This document shows positions 6,467-8,663 of a DNA stretch of 8,663 nucleotides, piece by piece; within the stretch, counting starts at the first letter, position 1; every line of letters begins with the position of its first letter. A program made the position numbers and the translations under genes. Below the pieces are notes generated by a model. It did no database searches. It had not been told where the DNA came from and worked only from the letters and a program-made list of their open reading frames with translations. The stretch covers positions 1-8,663 of the forward strand of contig CAKTWY010000109.1 of NCBI GenBank assembly GCA_934630445.1, read 5' to 3'. The stretch comes from an uncultured Eubacteriales bacterium. GTDB taxonomy: Bacteria; Bacillota; Clostridia; Oscillospirales; Butyricicoccaceae.

Positions 6467-6596
6467 CCCGTATGTAGGAGGGCGTGTTCCATCAGCCCGC
6501 CGTTCTACGGACGGGATCCTCGCGTGCCCCGGAGGGGTATCGCTTCGCTCAGGATGACAGTGCTCTGTCATTCTGAGGCCGTGAGGCCGAAGAATC
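6467..6596. repeat. Repeat B, unit 2
   Basis: A 130-bp tandem unit. The first hairpin spans 6467-6515 (CCCGT to ACGGG), and the second pairs 6548-6560 with 6565-6577 around TGCT. It has an 18-bp insertion-like stretch (CGCGTGCCCCGGAGGGGT) between the hairpins compared with unit 1. Confidence 0.75.
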
Positions 6597-6696
6597 CCCG
6601 TATGTAGGAAGGCGTGTTCCGGCAGAATGCCGCTCTGCGGACGGGGTCCTCGCGTGTTCCATCAGCCCGCCGTTCTACGGACGGGATCCTCGCGTG
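6597..6696. repeat. Repeat B, unit 3 plus a truncated fourth copy
   Basis: Unit 3 keeps only the first hairpin (CCCCGT at 6596-6601 with ACGGGG at 6641-6646, and CGGCA/TGCCG within). It runs straight into a truncated copy at 6652-6696 that matches 6482-6526 of unit 2 exactly over 45 bp but lacks the left stem arm. This indicates recent duplication or recombination among units. Confidence 0.72.
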
Positions 6697-6699
6697 GAG

Positions 6700-6817
6700 G
6701 GGGCAAATACGCGACCGCTGCCAGTGGCAGGGGGAGGGAGCGGATTTGCGGAGGAGAGTGGGAGCGGAAGGAAGCCCGTTAGGGCGACGCGACGCGACCA
6801 TCTCGACGAGTGGGCAG
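6700..6817. repeat. Structured repeat A, copy 3 (full length)
   Basis: The outer stem GCAAATACGC (6703-6712) pairs with GCGGATTTGC (6740-6749), one mismatch. The inner CTGCC/GGCAG hairpin is at 6718-6730, and the tail hairpin GCCC-GTTA-GGGC at 6774-6785. The last 22 bases of the tail (ATCTCGACGAGTGGGCAG and flanks) are nearly identical to copy 2. Differences in the stems are mostly compensatory. Confidence 0.75.
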
Positions 6818-6890
6818 GTCGCTTCGCTCAGGATGACAGGTATGAGAGAAACACCTCTCCGCTCAGGATGACTCGCGCAGGATGACAGGG
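6818..6890. repeat. Decayed half-copies of repeat B second hairpin
   Basis: The half-stem CTCAGGATGACAG recurs at 6827-6839, as CTCAGGATGAC at 6862-6872, and as CAGGATGACAGG at 6878-6889, each without its complementary partner. These look like leftovers of several insertions or of internal deletion. No coding frame is supported. Confidence 0.6.
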
Positions 6891-6955
6891 CAGGGCGCTC
6901 AGGGCGACACATCCGCGGCGCTTTAATGCCGCAGCGCTTTGCCGCCACAGTTTGA

Positions 6956-6987
6956 CTCCCCCGCCGCGCATCCGTGCGGCGGGGGAG
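6956..6987. terminator. GC-rich hairpin terminator after the oxidoreductase gene
   Basis: A perfect 12-bp stem (CTCCCCCGCCGC / GCGGCGGGGGAG), extendable by two pairs around an ATCC loop, begins 11 nt after the stop codon at 6999. It is the most stable-looking stem-loop in the window. In the direction of transcription no T-run follows, whereas on the plus strand a TTTTT lies 9 nt beyond it. It likely marks the 3' end of the oxidoreductase transcript. Confidence 0.6.
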
Positions 6988-6998
6988 CGCTTGCATTT

Positions 6999-8090
6999 TT
7001 ATCCCTCTTTGACGACCATCTTCGCCATCTTTTCAAACAGCTCGATATCCTGCAGGGAATCGGCCAGCGATGTTTTGGGCGTCTTCCCTTCGGCGATGCA
7101 CTGGGCGAAATACTTCAGCTCCGCCTCGAACGCGTCGTGATAGTCCGGCCCGTAGATGGTGGTCTTCGTATCCGTGCCGGTCGACTCGATCACCTCGAGC
7201 GAATGCGGTAGCCAGCGGATATAGGGCGTCTCATATTTGATCTTGAGCTTGCGGTCGCCCTGGAAGATCTCGATCGCGGCGTCGAACTGGACGACGTTCT
7301 GATCGTTGACCATCTCATACGTGCCGATAAAGCCGTCGTACTGCAAAAGCGCAACGACGTGCGTGCCGTTTTTGGAGGTGAGGATGGACTTGACCTCCTT
7401 CGGCAGGCCGATAAGCTCGCGCACGGCGGAGAAGCTATGGCAGCCCAGACCCAGGAGCATCTGATAGACGTTGCGCTGCATCTCGGTCGCGTCCTCCCCC
7501 AGGCCGACGGAGTGCTGCTCGTACTTCATCTTTGCGATGTCCTCGAGCGCATGCGCCGGAAGGTCCGACTGGCCGCGCGCGCGCATGGTCTTCCTCGTCT
7601 GGCCGGTGAAGAAGCGCCCCTCGAGGATGATGTCGCGGAAGCGGATGTACTCGACCGGGCGGTCATCCTCGGCAAGGAGCTCCTTGGCCTTGATGAACGG
7701 CGCGGCAAAGCGGCGCATATAGCCGACCATGGCCACGACGCCGGGATGCGCGGCCTCGACCGCCATCATGCGGCGGATGTCCTGGCTGTTCATGGCAAGC
7801 GGCTTTTCAATAAAGACATGCTTGCCCGCCTCCATCGCCTGGATGGCGAGCTGGGCGTGCAGCGGGTCGGGCGAGAGGACCATCACCGCGTCGATATCCG
7901 GGTCGGCGAGGAGCTCCTCCGCGGTGGCGTAAACCTTTGGAACATTGTACTTTTTGGCGACCATGCCGCGGATGGCGGGCGAAAGGTCGGAGATGGCTGC
8001 GATCTCATACAGATCGTCGAGATTCTGCAGCATAGGCAGGTGCGAGAGCTGGGCGATGCCGCCCACGCCGAGAAGACCGATTCTGATCAT
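6999..8090 (-). CDS. Gfo/Idh/MocA family NAD(P)-dependent oxidoreductase
   Basis: A 363-residue cytosolic enzyme. The N-terminal Rossmann domain (about 1-122) begins MIRIGLLGVGGIAQ, with the GxGxxA nucleotide-binding motif, and has the family's EKP signature at 95-97 (HVFIEKPLAMN). The C-terminal domain starts near VGYMRRF (122-128) and carries GLGCHSFSAVRELIG (214-228), with His218 in the usual catalytic-His position; the Asp commonly found three residues later is Ser221 here. Family members oxidise or reduce hydroxyl/keto groups of sugars, inositols and glycosides. The open frame extends to 8129, but the Met at 8090 starts the Rossmann strand and has GGAGGG 8 nt upstream. It lies 48 bp after the isomerase/epimerase gene, suggesting a shared transcript and successive steps on one substrate. 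The substrate is unknown. Confidence 0.92.
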   Translation of the reverse strand: MIRIGLLGVGGIAQLSHLPMLQNLDDLYEIAAISDLSPAIRGMVAKKYNVPKVYATAEELLADPDIDAVMVLSPDPLHAQLAIQAMEAGKHVFIEKPLAMNSQDIRRMMAVEAAHPGVVAMVGYMRRFAAPFIKAKELLAEDDRPVEYIRFRDIILEGRFFTGQTRKTMRARGQSDLPAHALEDIAKMKYEQHSVGLGEDATEMQRNVYQMLLGLGCHSFSAVRELIGLPKEVKSILTSKNGTHVVALLQYDGFIGTYEMVNDQNVVQFDAAIEIFQGDRKLKIKYETPYIRWLPHSLEVIESTGTDTKTTIYGPDYHDAFEAELKYFAQCIAEGKTPKTSLADSLQDIELFEKMAKMVVKEG

Positions 8091-8098
8091 AACGATAT

Positions 8099-8104
8099 CC
8101 CTCC
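8099..8104 (-). promoter_or_regulatory. Ribosome binding site fixing the start at 8090
   Basis: GGAGGG on the minus strand, 8 nt before the ATG at 8090. It excludes the upstream in-frame Met at 8129, which would add 13 residues ahead of the conserved Rossmann start. Confidence 0.75.
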
Positions 8105-8138
8105 GTATTAAGCGGCAGAAAACTGCCATATCACAAAC

Positions 8139-8663
8139 TTATTTGACAATGCCGACTTTTTCGAGGAACTCGCGGTTCTTTTTCGAGAGCTTGAAGGACT
8201 CTTCCGCAGGTGCGTGGGCCATATCCTGCTCCACGACGCCGATGCCTTCAAAATTGACCTGCTCGAGGGCCTTGCGCAGCTCGACAAAATCGATCACGCC
8301 GTCCTCCAGCGGGCAGTACGCCATGACGGTGATATCCTTCTGGCGCTCGATCATCTTCTGCCCGTCGACGTTTTTGAAGTGCAGGAAGGGGATGCGCTCG
8401 TGATGCTTGAGGAAGAAGTCGATCGTCGTGCGGTCGCCGCGCACGGGCTTGCCGTTGACGAGCTGATGATGGCCGGTATCCAGGCACAGCATGCAGCCGG
8501 TCACGTCCATGAGCTCGAGGATCTCCTCTTCCGTCTCGACGATGGAGCGGGCATGCGGGTGGTAGACGACCGTGACGCCGTAGCCCTTGGCAAATTCGAC
8601 ATAGTCCTTGATGATATTATAGTTCTTGAGGATGCGCGAGCGGGGCGCTTCGGCTTTGGCTTT
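8139..8663 (-). CDS. Sugar phosphate isomerase/epimerase, IolE-like, partial (start outside window)
   Basis: The last 174 residues of a second TIM-barrel isomerase/epimerase; the frame stays open to the window edge, so the start is missing. It ends in TAA at 8139-8141. The four likely metal ligands are present: Glu in IVETEEE, Asp in LDTGHH, His in LHFKN and Glu in VVEQD. It aligns along its whole visible length with residues 118-294 of the paralogue at 13-897, with small gaps near KPVRGDR and before AYCPL. One visible change is HPHDRS to HPHARS. Identity rises toward the window edge, where the last 77 bp are identical to 473-549. It precedes the oxidoreductase gene by 48 bp, so both probably act in one pathway. 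The paired genes may have different substrates or act on two epimers. Confidence 0.9.
   Translation of the reverse strand, partial: KAKAEAPRSRILKNYNIIKDYVEFAKGYGVTVVYHPHARSIVETEEEILELMDVTGCMLCLDTGHHQLVNGKPVRGDRTTIDFFLKHHERIPFLHFKNVDGQKMIERQKDITVMAYCPLEDGVIDFVELRKALEQVNFEGIGVVEQDMAHAPAEESFKLSKKNREFLEKVGIVK

Noticed and set aside
6355..6696. Possible CRISPR array
   Set aside because: The units are long, few, differ in length (112 and 130 bp), and the intervening sequences are themselves repeated, unlike unique spacers; no cas gene is near.
6153..6955. Insertion sequence or transposon with its own transposase
   Set aside because: No transposase-like frame is found; if the repeats move they must be non-autonomous.
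6568..6996. 142-codon minus-strand frame in the repeat field
   Set aside because: It runs through repeats A and B and the terminator hairpin, so its residues are translated repeat DNA; there is no credible start signal.
7359..8111. 250-codon plus-strand open frame opposite the oxidoreductase gene
   Set aside because: It is a shadow of the Gfo/Idh/MocA gene with no ribosome site or known motif.

Overview
The window reads as a chromosomal carbohydrate-use locus from a GC-rich, Gram-positive member of the Clostridia, probably a gut bacterium. That placement is an inference. It rests on strong AGGAGG-type ribosome binding sites, a lipoprotein-type solute-binding protein, a YitT-family membrane protein, an ABC sugar importer with no ATPase gene beside it, and intergenic repeats of a kind I associate with gut Clostridia from memory. 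All six complete or partial genes lie on the minus strand, so transcription runs from high to low coordinates.

In transcription order: (1) 8663-8139, the C-terminal part of a sugar phosphate isomerase/epimerase (TIM barrel, IolE-like) whose start lies outside the window. (2) 8090-6999, a Gfo/Idh/MocA NAD(P)-dependent oxidoreductase, 48 bp downstream and probably in the same transcript, closed by a strong hairpin at 6956-6987. (3) 6955-6153, about 800 bp without a credible gene, packed with two families of structured repeats. (4) 6090-5212, a YitT-family (DUF161 + DUF2179) membrane protein, followed by a bidirectional terminator with a UUCG loop. (5) 4930-4628, an AT-rich promoter island. (6) 4627-3281, a sugar-binding lipoprotein. 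(7) A 294-bp hairpin-rich gap, then 2986-2108 and 2103-1246, the MalF- and MalG-type permeases, 4 bp apart. (8) A 348-bp gap holding several palindromes, then 897-13, a second, complete isomerase/epimerase that is a close paralogue of the first.

The genes suggest import of a sugar, polyol or glycoside by the ABC transporter, with redox and isomerisation or dehydration by the oxidoreductase and the two TIM-barrel enzymes. The substrate cannot be read from the sequence. Inositol-like compounds and glycosides attacked through a 3-keto intermediate are both possible.

The points most worth a second look are the structured repeats between 6153 and 6955, where copies show paired base changes that preserve stems, and the duplicated isomerase genes, which share a 77-bp identical tract inside otherwise diverged sequence. 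I did not find a clearly new multi-gene system.
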